Position numbers and translations under genes: made by a program
Origin: Aphidius gifuensis
Lineage: Eukaryota; Arthropoda; Insecta; Hymenoptera; Braconidae
Assembly: GCF_014905175.1 (NCBI RefSeq)
Contig: NC_057788.1
Span: 22,228,154 to 22,292,153, forward strand
Direction of reading: 5' to 3'
Length of the DNA stretch: 64,000 nucleotides
Notes under the pieces: model-generated
Databases searched by the model: none
Told to the model about the DNA's origin: nothing
What the model saw: the letters and a program-made list of their open reading frames with translations, nothing else
Shown here: piece after piece, positions 23,036 to 35,315 of the stretch
Numbering within the stretch: the stretch's first letter is position 1
Layout of the letters: each line of letters opens with the position of its first letter

Positions 23036-24747
23036 ATGATTGATTCATCAGATATAATTTTTGATGAGGTAAATATATTGTTAAATGTCAATCAATTGTT
23101 TGTTAAAATTTGTAATTATAAAATGATTATAAAATTAAATAATACTTTCAGGACTTTTGGAGTGATATTGAGAATAAAGAAGAAACTTATTTTTCTCAAA
23201 TTATTCCAACTGAAAAAGAAACTCCATTGAAGCGTAGAAAATTATCACCTGAAAAATCAGTATGTACATCATCATCATCTGGAAATACCACTACAAATAT
23301 CAAAGAATTATCAAATAGAAAAAATCGAGTATTAGATATATTTGCATCAAGTGATTCACAAGGATTTGAAATGAACATTGAAAATCATAATGAACAACAA
23401 CAAGTTACCAAAAAACAATACCAAACAAGTACACAAAAAAATTATGAAAAAGAATCAACAAAATTGGAATTGACATCTGAACAAAAGGCTTCAAATAAAA
23501 TGAAAAATATAAAAGCAATTATAAATAATAAATCAATTACACCTCGTAAAAATTATATTAATGTCAAGAAAAATTTAGATATTAAATCTCCATTAAATAA
23601 CATTGCCAAATCACCACCACAAGAATTACAAGCAATGAAACGACAATTTCCAGGACCAGCAGGCTTACTACCAGACAAACTTGATGTATCAACAAGAAAT
23701 TTAAATTATCTTCATATTCGTGATGCAAATGAGACAAAAAATTCTACAACATTAAATGACAGTAGATCTAAAGATTTTTGTACACAAGATACAAAAGAAT
23801 TATTTTCTCATGGTGCTTGGCAAATAATGATTAATGATTTACCAAAAAATTTATTACAAAATCATGATATTATGTCAACAAAATTATCTGGTGTTAAGAC
23901 AGTATCAATTCTTGCTGGTGTTATACAAAAAATTGATTATAATACAGAAGCTCCTCGTGTTATTCTAAAAGACATAAGTGATACTATTGAAGGACTCATG
24001 AGTCGTGAAGTACCAATTAAATTTCCAAATATATTACAGCCTGGTGTTGTTATTATATTAAGAGGTGCCAATTGTTTTACATTTAAAGGAAAAAATTGGA
24101 GAAGAAATAAGCTACTTATGATAACAACAAAATCATTAATTGGAATTTATGGTGAAAATTCAAGGCTTGTTTCAACACCAATACTTGATGCAATATTAAA
24201 AGGTGATAGTATTATTGATGATGATGATAATAATAGTAATAACTTTAATGATGAAATTATTGAAAATTTTTTTGATGAAGAAGAGATGAATATTGAAGAA
24301 GATAAATTTAAAAATTCTACTCCTAATATTATGTCATTAAGTCAAAGTATCAGGAATAAACGTAAAAAAAATTCACAAGATAAATTTAATGATGATAATT
24401 TAACAAAACCAATTAAACGTGTAACTAAAAATTGTGATGACATTTGTAATTTTGAATTTAATATTGATGATTTTGATAAAAATCCACTTGATGATTGTGA
24501 TATAAATCCACTTGATGATTCACAAATTATAACAAATTCTAATGATAAAAATTCACCTGATAAATTAAATGAATCAAATAATAAAAATACATCTTTATCA
24601 TCTGGATCAAGTGGAGAAAAATCATCATTAAATAATTTGCCATCAAGTTTTGCAAATGATTTATTATTGAATGATGAATCTGATGATGAAATATTGTCTC
24701 AAATTGATGTTGATGCAATAGCAGAAGCTTACAACTCCAAAAGGTGA
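23036..24747 (+). CDS. HROB: Homologous recombination OB-fold protein (MCM8-MCM9 cofactor)
   Basis: Exons 23036-23068 and 23152-24747 encode 542 aa. The family hallmark FPGPAGLLPD is at residues ~177-186. An OB-fold region follows (~250-345: SILAGVIQKI, VILKDIS, PGVVIILRGANCF, MITTKSLIGIY). The rest is low-complexity, acidic and Asn/Ser-rich with a conserved-looking acidic C-terminus. In vertebrates HROB recruits and activates the MCM8-MCM9 helicase for DNA synthesis in homologous recombination and interstrand crosslink repair. The start is chosen because the short exon 1 (MIDSSDIIFDE) joins in phase with DFWSDIENKE, a short acidic/aromatic N-terminal motif. It is transcribed divergently from PRPF40. 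Confidence 0.85.
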
Positions 24748-25976
24748 CTAAATCATTCAATTTTTTTTTTTATATTTAAATATATATTTATAAATTTTTT
24801 TTGTTCATTATTAAACTTTATTTAAGTATAAACAACTAATTAAGAATTAGTTTAATGTTTTTTTTCTATATAACTTGATGCAGTAAACAAAAAAATCTGT
24901 TATGTAAATAAAATCAGTTATAATTAATTTATGATATTGTTATTTTTATTAATCTCTTATTATTTCAATTCAAAGATTTTGTTTATTTGTTCAGCTCAGT
25001 TCAACTGATGAAAGATAATTTAGTAATAACTTGATTTAAAGTAGCAGTAACTTTGCAACAGATGGTTTTTTTTTTTTTTTCTAAAATCATCTACAATTTA
25101 TTGGGTACACTTGAGCCATAGATTAAAGATGAATAAAGTGTTTTGAGGCATTACTTCCTCCAAGTTCTTTAATCTATTGGGTAATTTCAATGTAAATTAT
25201 TCGTATCAAGTGTGATAGTCGTCAGACACCCTCTATCTTTTTAATGCTACTCGTTATGTTTCAGTGCGTGAGACAAAAATAATACATAAATTTATTATAG
25301 AGTGTCATTAAATTAATTAATAATCAATCTACATCATATGTATTTCAAGCTGGAATCAACGTTTATCGAATAATTGGTATTTTTAACTAATTTAAATTCA
25401 CAAACATTGCTTATTCATTGTCTTGATTGGTAGCCAATACTTGAAGACATAATACTTTCCAATACATTACAATTAATTAATCAATTTGTACTATTGCTTG
25501 ACTCCTGTCTTGTATTTGTTTTAGTATAAAAAATAAATACAAGCAAATGGCAATACATTTAACAAAATTTTCCATATAGAACTTTTAATTACAAATCATT
25601 AATTTTGTCATAAAAAAATAAGTTGTAATATATTTATTGCCTAGTTTTTTGTGTATATCGTTGAAAATTTAATACCTCCAACTTTTAGACTCATATTTCC
25701 CTCACTTATTCGTCCCCTTATTTTTTTTTTAAATTTTATGTTTAGCTAGTAAAGCTTATTCTCAGCTTGATAAACATATGAACCTGGCACAGACAAAGCT
25801 CATTTCTCAGCAGCACTCAACAGTATGAAACGGACTCTTGATGTGGGTAGAACGTGACAAATGTCTTAATATATATTATAATTATGACAATAAAAGTATT
25901 TTTATGAAAAAAATTTATATCTATCAAACGTTAACGGAAGTTGTTATTCATAAATAATTAATATTGTTATTATAAA
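24748..25976. other. Intergenic between HROB and RECK
   Basis: 1.2 kb without a recognisable gene. 24750-24860 is probable HROB 3' UTR. A slightly GC-richer part at 25050-25270 and 25770-25860 precedes RECK and may hold its promoter or a 5'-UTR exon. No repeat or RNA gene was seen. Confidence 0.5.
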
Positions 25977-28900
25977 ATGAAAAAATTTTTAAATTATATT
26001 ATTATTTCATTTGTAATTTTTTGTGCAACAAAATTAGTGTATTGTTTAACAGAAGGTATTATTTTATAAATAATTAATAGTAATTTGATTATTATTTCTT
26101 TGTATTGCTGTTTATTTTTTATTTCTTAATATATAAATACATGAATATATATATATATGGAAAATAAAATTAAAAAAAAATTCATTGAACTCCGAGTCAC
26201 GTTAGTGTCGTCGGAATGCATGTATAAAATGTTTCTATATATTTCTATATAACATATACACTAACGACAGCTTCCCGCCACATGTGCCGTCGCCACTTTA
26301 ATGTCTATCTCACAAATATATATTATCATATATCACATGTACTTGCGGAGGCGGAGCATCCTCAATTTTTTTTTTAACATTTTCATGGTAAAATTTTACT
26401 GCATTTATATTGAAAATTTTTTCATTTTTTTAAATTTTTTTAGAGGATCAAATTGTTGCAGAAAATAGTAGAATAATAAGTTAATTTTTCAAGTAACAAT
26501 ATTATTATAAATTTCAAAAAATTATATTTCTTCAAGAATTTTCGTTTCGATTCATGTAATAAATTAAATTCGACAAATTCTTTTTTAAAAATTACATTAA
26601 AAATATAGCAATTATATAGAAATTTTGCTGATAGAAATTATTTGATCGTTTTTGGACTTGAAGAATGATTTTTTAAATTAATTTTTGCGCTAAATAATAT
26701 TATCTACATATGCAGAAGAAAATTTCCAAAGACAAAATAAAACTTGGTATTAAAAAAAAAAAGGAAGAAAAGTTATTTTAAATTATATTCATGTAGAGAG
26801 AGAGTTTATTTATGAAAACAAAATAAAATAAAATCATCAAGAAAATGTAATTTTAAAATATTAAAAATACTTATGTTGGTGCATTTGATGCATCAAGAAA
26901 TATAAAAAAATATTGTCGTTGACTGTCATCTATTAAATTATATTATTAGTTATATTAGTACCCTCATCAAAAACTCGCCATCTGATTTTAAAGACAGCCC
27001 ACATACACGTATACATATATCATTTATTTATGTGTATTAAAGTGATACAATACAATTATTATCAGTGAATTGAGAAATAAAAAAAATATAATATAATCTC
27101 AATTGGGATAAACTTGGGAGTCACTATAACTTTTTAGAATTTATAACATAAATAAAACCCAGTGCATCTGCCAGTTAAGTATCAAATTTAGGCTTCAAGA
27201 CCTCTGTTAATATTATGAATACAAATTTTCGAAAAGGAATAATCAATTTTTACATTTTTAAATGTTAAAATATTTTTTAAAATTTAATTTACAAATTATC
27301 CGGAAGTCACATATACATATTACCAGAAAGCTGAAGTAATTTTTTTGGATTCTTATGTAAAAAAAAAAAATATCTTCGTGATGAATTTATAATGAAAATA
27401 TTATTCTTTAGTTAAAAAAATTTATCACAAAAGTAAGCTGGCTTTTTAACTTACCCAAAGAAAAAACAATCAATCGAAAAAATTAATTTGTAAATTGTTA
27501 TTTTGATCATTATTTAAATATTATTATTTGTTTTATTTAAATTTAAATAGATGAAGACAAACATGATGATTGGATTGGTAGAAATTGTTGTCATCTTGCT
27601 CAATATTCAAGATGTAAAACATTTTGTCATAAATCTGAATCAACTGAGGATTTACAAGGTTTTTGTCGACTAAGTGATGAGCCAGAACTTTATACTTGTC
27701 TTGAACGTAAAGAAGATGGTGAACGTTGCTGTAGAAATATTGTCAATGAATCATGTAAAACATTGTGTCAAGATTTTTTTGATAAACCAGGAAATTCAAG
27801 TAGCACAAAGATCCACAATATTAAAGATTGTTTTCATCAAATTCCAAAATGTCTTAAAAATATTGCTGAAAATTTAGGAGCTGAAAATTCAAAACAATGT
27901 ATGTAATTTATTTGATATAATTAATCAAAAACAATTTTTTTAATATAACATAATTAAACTTGATATAATATTCTATAAATTTTCATTGTATTACTAGATG
28001 TACATTGTTGCAATGAGGCAAAAACATTAGTCTGTCTTGATGCATGTAGAAAGACTTTACATTCATCAACAACAATCAAAGAAATACTTGATGAACTTGA
28101 AAATAAATGTGAACCAGTATTTCCTCATTCACCATTGTGGACTTGTATTCTTCAATCAGAACAAACTAAAACACCAAATTTACCACTTGATATTGGTAAA
28201 CTTAGTTGTTGTTCTCGTGCACAAAATTCTAATTGTCAAGATATTTGTTTACGAGCATTTCAATCTGACTGGGAAGTTGCATGGAATCAATTAGAATCAA
28301 TTTGTTTGTCATCACCAAATGGAGAAGAATTACGAAGATGTTTAGAAGAAGCTGATGATCCTTGTGAAATTGGATGTTCTGGTTTGTCTTATTGTGGAAA
28401 ATTCAATGACAGATCAACGACATTATTTAGGTAATTATAAACATTAAAATGTCAAACAATAATACTTGTTCCATTTTTTATCTGACATTAATGATAATAA
28501 TTTTTCTTTTCTAGAACTTGTTCAGCCAATGCTGATAGCATTGCAAAATGGGAATCAGAAAAATGGCTACAAGGTGGTTTAATTTCAGGATTTGGAACTT
28601 CAATACGTGTTCATCCATCATGTCCAACTGAAATTTTACAAGCTGTTGCATGTTTTTTTCAAATAAGACCTTGTGAATCAACAATACATGAATCTCGTCT
28701 TTGTCGTGATGATTGTATTCATTTAATGACAAATTGTATTGATTGGTCAATAACAAATTCATCTGAATCTGTAAATTCTTTGTGCTCAAAACTTTCACCA
28801 TCACGACCAGACGTGCCTTGTGTGTCATTTAGAAATTTCATTGAATCATCTGAAACAGATATTTATTTGAAAAATGATATAACAACACCTTGTAAAAATA

Positions 28901-30331
28901 ATCCATGTGGTAACAATGAAGTTTGTATTGTTGAGCCAAATATTGATAGTAAATTTTATTCATGTGTACCATCATGTTCACTTGGTAAAATGTCAAAATT
29001 ATCTGTACCTATAAAAACTTGGATTCAAGTACCAAGAATAGATCAATTTGGTTGTTTAAGAATTTGTCAATGTACACTAAAAGGATTAGAAAAATGTCAA
29101 ACTTTAAATTGTTATAATCAAAATTCATGCTGGGTTCAAGATCGTTTTGTTGCACATAGAACAAATTTTTATCTTGATTGTCAATCATGTCATTGTTTTG
29201 AAGGTGAAATTACTTGTTCTAAAAAAAATTGTTTAGAATTAAAAAATTCTGGATTACCATGTGCTTGTTCTAGTTATTATAAACCAGTTTGTGGAAGAAC
29301 AGGTATAACATATGCATCAGCTTGTTTAGCTAAATGTTCTGGTCTTACACAAGATGACATAACACTTGGAAGTTGTTCATCAAAAGATCCTTGTAAGCCA
29401 AATCCTTGTAATAATAGAGAAAGATGTTTTAAAAAAACTCGTGTATGTCTTTCATCAATTTACAAACCTTGTAAACAATTTGAGTGTATACCTGAAAATT
29501 GTAAACATAAAGAAATATATTCTGGACCTGTTTGTGATAGCAACAATAAAGAGCATTCATCAATTTGTTCATTAATTAAATCACGTGCAACTTTATCATA
29601 CAGAGGACATTGTCTAAAAAATTGTAGTCTTCAAGGTCCTGTTTGTGGAATTAATGGTGAAGTTTACATGTCAGAGTGTGCTGCATGGGCTGAAAAAACA
29701 GTTGTTGATTATTATGGTAATTGTGTTGCTGTTGGATTTAATAGAGATGAGACAAAACAAGTATGTGGTAATATTGTTAAATGTCCAAGCTTAAAAACAT
29801 CTAGATGCATTGGAACAATACCACCTGGAGCTTGTTGTCCTGTTTGTGGTGGAGCTGGTAGAATTTCTTATTCAAAAAAACAGGTAAATTAACTTATCTT
29901 AATAATTTACAAGGTGATTATAAATTAACAATTATTATATTTTACAGTTGGATAGAATTTATTATATGATGGAAGAAGAAGCTGATAGAGATACTGTTAC
30001 ACTTGATGCATTATTAAGTGCTCTTGGACGTCAGCTTGAAATTCTTCAGTGTAGTTTACGTGGAAGTGTTACTATTGAAGGTGATATATTTATATTAACA
30101 CAACCAACAACAATGTATCCTTCAAAACTACAGCAAAAAGCTTGTATAATTGAAATGGAAAAAATCATCACTAGAATATCAGAAAGAAGTCCAAAAATTA
30201 TATCAGAAGTACCACTAAGTTCACTGAGAAGAGCAGAAAATATTCACGGTTATATTTCATCAGCAATTCATTGGAAATCAACAACACCAGTCTTGTTGTT
30301 ATTGTTATTTTTTTTAGTCTTGTATAATTAG
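25977..30331 (+). CDS. RECK: RECK: GPI-anchored Kazal-domain protease regulator
   Basis: Five exons (25977-26055, 27551-27898, 27998-28430, 28515-29883, 29948-30331), all in phase, encode 870 aa (vertebrate RECK ~970). Residues 1-25 are a signal peptide. Cysteine-knot repeats follow (NCCHLAQYSRC, CCRNIV, CCNEAKTLVCLDACR, CCSRAQNSNCQDIC), then a Cys-rich domain, a central unusual Cys region and Kazal-like modules (ACSSYYKPVCGRTGITYASAC; GPVCGINGEVYMSECAAW). A hydrophobic C-tail gives a GPI signal. Vertebrate RECK inhibits matrix metalloproteinases and ADAMs and acts in Wnt7-Gpr124 signalling at the cell surface; the insect role is less known. Intron 1 is 1.5 kb and has a GC-richer island near 26200-26350. 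RECK is convergent with DDX46. Confidence 0.92.
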
Positions 30332-31111
30332 TAAAAAAAAAGAAAAAATTAGAATACAAATTGTTTGTTCAAGTCTGTGATTGAATTTTACTTAATTAAT
30401 AAATTGATTTTTAGTATTTCCATATTTAGGAACAGTATTATAATCTGACTTTGACAAATCACACAGTACTTTGAATTTGAATAATTTTTTAATGATTTAT
30501 CTTGTAAAAATATACAAATATTAAAAACGTGTAAATGACATTTATTGATTTAAGATAATTTGAGCACAATAATCTTGACAAGTTGATAAAACTTTTAGAT
30601 TATGTTTATGAAATAATTTATACATGATTGATTGCCTTTGATAATTGCTCAAATTAATAATTTTTAGCACGTTGATAAATTGATAATAATAAAAATCTTA
30701 AAAGTTGATTAAAAAATTATTTAAAAATTCATTTTACAACGATATTAATTGAAAAATTAAATAATTACTTTACTCTTTAGTTTAATGATGCTTTGGAAAA
30801 AAAATTAATTGATTATTTTTTAAACAGTCTAATAATGTATTATGCTCAAATTTTTACTATCTAAATTGATTCACTATCAAAACGATACTACAATGACTGA
30901 ACTTCTTTCTTCAATATGAACGTCAAATAAATGTAAATTGTACAAAAACTTAGCTGAATAAGGTCTCGATAGTAAGTGAAAAAAATATTTTAAAATTCGG
31001 ATCAATTTATAATTTTATTAACTATACATTATGACGATTTGTTTTTTGTTTTTTTTGTTTTTGAAAAAAATATCTTTAGACCATAAAAAAGTTAAATTAT
31101 TTCTAAATAAT
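30332..31111. other. 3' flanks of RECK and DDX46
   Basis: 780 bp between two convergent stop codons. It is AT-rich, with poly-T near 31040-31070 on the DDX46 3' side. No gene was seen. Confidence 0.6.
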
Positions 31112-34100
31112 TTACAAAACTTTGTACCGTCCACGTGATCCCGAATGAGTACCAGATGATTGAAGTTTAATAAGTTCTTCTTTAATTAATCTAGATACTT
31201 CGGCTTTAGCTTTGCTAACAGCAAGTTCACTTGTTGATTCAATAGCAAGATAAAGTTTTCTTTCACCTTCTGGTGGTGCTTTACCATTAAGAATATATGT
31301 ACCTCTAACAGTTAAACCAGCTTCTGAATATTCAGATATTTGTGCTAATGCTTCTTTACTTGTTACTCGCCATCTAGCTTGTTGTGGAAAATCATTAATT
31401 TCTAATTCTTCTTCATATTTTCTAAATGTTTGTTCACCAGTTTCAGAATCTCCTTCAATAAGATCTTCTTCACGTGGTTGATAATTTAATTTTGTATTTA
31501 ATTTTGCTGCTAATTGTTCAGCAACTGTTTTAGCTGTTATAAGATTTGTTGGTCCAGCACCTTTTAATATAGCTTCAGCAGCTTGTTGAGTTGCACCTTT
31601 AGCTTCAGCACCTAAATTTTTAGCAATATTTATTTTAGATGCAAGTTTTTTAGCTAATTCAAGTTTATCTGTTGCACTTGCAACTGGTTGTCCTGGTATT
31701 GTTATATTAGCAGCAGCAGCAACAGGTCTTGTTATTTCTCTAACTGTTCTTTTTGGTGCAAGCATACTTTCAATTTTTTGATCAATATCATTTTCAACAT
31801 CTTCATCATCAGAATCCTGTAGACCAAGTGCTGCTTTTTGAAATTTCTTTTTTTCATTTGCAAGAGCTGCTTCACTTTCATCAAATTTAAATCCTTTACC
31901 ACTAAAACCACCTCCAGTATGTACTTTTTTACCATCTGCTGCTTGACGAGCTCTATAACGATCCCACAATCTTCTTAAAGCATCTGGAACAGCAACACTA
32001 GCAAGCTCATGAGCTCTAACAATTTCACCAGCATAACGTTCTTGTTCAGGTGTAATAAATGTATATGCATATCCTTTATTTCCTGCACGTCCAGTTCTAC
32101 CACATCTATGAACATAATCTTCATAATGATTTGGACAATCATAATTAACAACTAATACTAATTGTTTAACATCTAATCCACGTGCAGCAACAGATGTTGC
32201 TATAAGAAGTTTTGTTCTTCCAGCTTTAAAATCTAATATTGTTGAATCACGATCACACTGATCAATTCCACCATGTAATGACATACATGAATAACTTGCT
32301 TTCATAAGATCTTTTAATAATGTATCAGCATTTTCTTGTTTATCAACAAATACAATTATTGAACCTTTAGCTTGATAATGACCAAGAATTTCTAATAATT
32401 TATAAAATTTTTGATCTTCTTCAAGTACAATAACATGTTGTTCAACTTCTTTACATACAATTGATCTACCACCAACTTGTACTTCAACTGGTCGTGTTAA
32501 TATTCTTCTAGCAAGTGCTTCCATTTGTCGTGGAAATGTTGCTGAAAATAATACTGTTTGTCTATCTGGTCTAACATTTTCCATAATACGCATAACTTGT
32601 GGTTCAAAACCCATGTCAAACATTCTATCAGCTTCATCTAATACAATATATGTAACTCTTTTTAAATTTGTAACTCTTCCACTATTTGCTGCAAGCATAT
32701 CAATCATTCTACCTGGTGTACATACAATAATTTCAGCTCCACGTTTAAGTTCAGCAATTTGTTTTGATATTTCAGTACCACCATATACACAAACATGACT
32801 TAATCCAAGTTGTTTTGTAAATTTTTTAGAATCTCTACCAATTTGCATACATAGTTCTCTTGTTGGTGTCATTATAACAGCAATTGGTCCATCACCATCT
32901 ACTAATGATGGTTGATCTAATATATGTCTAAACATTGGTAATAAAAATGCAAGTGTTTTACCACTTCCTGTTTTTGCAATTCCAATTAAATCTCTACCTG
33001 ACATTATTGCTGGTATTGCTTGACATTGAATTGGCGTTGGTTTTTCATAATTTAATTTTTTTAATATTTCTAATTCTTTTTTAGTAACACCACATTGTGC
33101 CCATGATTTAATTGGTTTTGGACAACCTTTACCTTTAACTCTAATACCTTCAAGTTCTTCTTTATAAAGATCAACTTCATCTTGTGTCATACGACTTATT
33201 TCTGGTACTTCAACATAAAATGATTTTCTAAGTGGCATATAATCAGTTGTTGAATGATCAACTTTAGCAAGTTCTCTTTTTTGTTTATTAGCAATACCAG
33301 CAGCAGTTTCATGTAGATTTTCACCTTCTTCTTCACTTGAATACTCAAGACCATCTTGATTTTGTTCAATTAATTCACCTTTTTCTTTTTGAATTTTTTT
33401 TTTAGCAACACCTGTTACAATAACAACACCACCACTTTGTGATGTACCAGCTGTACCACTACCATTACCAGTAGTTCCATTTGTTGATCCAATTTTTCCT
33501 TTACCCTCGACATTATTAAATTTTCTAACTTCTTCTTGTACACCAGCCATAAATGCATCAAGTGGATCAATTTCATTTTCTTCAGTTTCTTTATTTGTAT
33601 CATTTTTTTCTTCTCCAACTTCTTCTTCTATTTCATCTTTTTCTTTATTTATTGTTGTATCATTTATTATTGATAATGGCTCTTCATCACTATCATTTTC
33701 TAATGTCCATTTTCTTGGTATTTGAAGATTAGCTAATATCATAGTTTTATTCTCATTTTTTTTTCTTTCAACTTGCCATCTTTCAATTCTTTCTTTTCTT
33801 TTTTGCATTTCTAATTCTAAACGTTTTTGTTCTTCTTCTTTATCAAGTTTTGTATGATCAAATGGTAATTCTTCATTTTCAATTTTTTCTTTTTCTTTTT
33901 TTTCACGTGATCTTGAACGTTTACGTTCTTTTCCAGATCTTGATGATTTTGATGATGATGATTCTACACGTTTTTCTTTACTATCACTAGGTTTTCTATC
34001 TCTATCACGTTCACGTTCACGTTCAGAACGTTCACTACGACGATCACGATCTCGTTCACGAGATCTACTGTGTCTATCTCGATGACGTGATATTTTTTCA

Positions 34101-34288
34101 CGATCACGAGAACGAGATCTAGTCCTTGAACGACGTCTATGATGTCTATCTCTGAAACAATTCAAGTAAAGCTATTAGTATATCAAATTTTTATATTATC
34201 AATAGCAGAGCTATAACAAAACATAACCTTTTTTTTTATATAAATTTATATTTATTAATGATACTTACTTGTCATTGCTTCGAACCAT
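31112..34288 (-). CDS. DDX46: DEAD-box RNA helicase DDX46/Prp5
   Basis: Minus-strand exons 34288-34269 (MVRSND) and 34151-31112 encode 1019 aa, the size of animal DDX46. An RS/RD-rich N-terminus and an acidic/basic region come first. The helicase core has all motifs: TPIQCQAIP (Q), AKTGSGKT (I), PTRELCMQ (Ia), DEAD in IVLDEADRMFDMGF (II), SATFPR (III), ARGLDV (V), HRCGRTGRAG (VI). The C-terminal part has the KH-like region typical of Prp5. Prp5/DDX46 uses ATP to remodel U2 snRNP so that it can engage the branch site during prespliceosome assembly in the nucleus. The coding region is intact. It shares a splicing theme with PRPF40 12 kb away, probably by coincidence. Confidence 0.96.
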
Positions 34289-35148
34289 TGTTTTGATTCT
34301 GGAGTTTGTTACTCAAGTATCCAGAAACTTAATTTAAGATAAATTATTTACAATTTATTGAGAATGAATCAATTAATTTTTATATTGATATCGTACACTC
34401 ACTCGTACAGTAATTCTATTTTAATGAATGTCAACGTTGAGCATTGCAAACGTTAAACGTATTATTTACGTTGAAAAACAAGAATGCCTGTTTACACTGG
34501 CAATATTTCTGTAAACATTATTATTTATTATTCACCGGCAATTAACCGTTACTTACCGGTCAATAACTAGAAGAGAGGGAGTACTTCATACACATGCGCA
34601 GAATCATCATAGAAATAATAAATAATTATTTTAAAATATAAAACAACTAATTAATTAATACAAAAATTAAATTTTAATGTCGTTTTTATTATTATTTTTC
34701 AAGCAAAGTACAAAATATTACCAAATCAGTAATGAGGTAGTTAAATTAATATTAATAATACATTTATAGAAAAGTAACAGAGTATAAAAAAAAAAAAAGA
34801 AAAACTTAATAATTATTGTAATTACATTATTATAATAAAAAAATATTATTTCCTTTATTTTATAAAGGACTTGAAGAATAATTCATTATTCAATCTTTTT
34901 TTTTTTGTTATTTTTTTTCCAAACAAGTCGTGAATTAATATGTAAAAAAGCATTTAATGTTTTTTTTTTTTTTTTTTTGGAAAATTATCCTTATTAAATA
35001 AAAGGATACATGTATTTTGATGAATAAAAGAGAATTTAATCTACTTATTATTATTTTTTTTTTTTAAATAATCAAATTTTTTAAGAAAAAAAAAAAAAAA
35101 GTTTAACTGGCAATTTGATTTTTTAAAAATCAAAATCATTAATTATTA

Positions 35149-35194
<46 letters not shown>

Positions 35195-35315
35195 GAAATA
35201 TTATTGATACATAAATATTTAAAAAAAAAGAAAAATATGAAAATAAAAAATTGTTTGAAACCAGTCAAATATTTCAAGAGTATATATCATCATGCTTTTT
35301 TTTTTGTAATATAAT
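34289..35315. other. DDX46 upstream region and Piwi 3' flank
   Basis: 1.0 kb. 34289-34640 is the DDX46 promoter region, with a GC-richer patch containing two ACCGG-type motifs near 34535-34562. 34640-35315 is AT-rich 3' flank of the Piwi gene. No gene was seen. Confidence 0.5.
35150..35194. repeat. (TAA)n microsatellite
   Basis: About 14 uninterrupted TAA/ATA triplets downstream of the Piwi stop codon, likely polymorphic in length. Confidence 0.9.
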
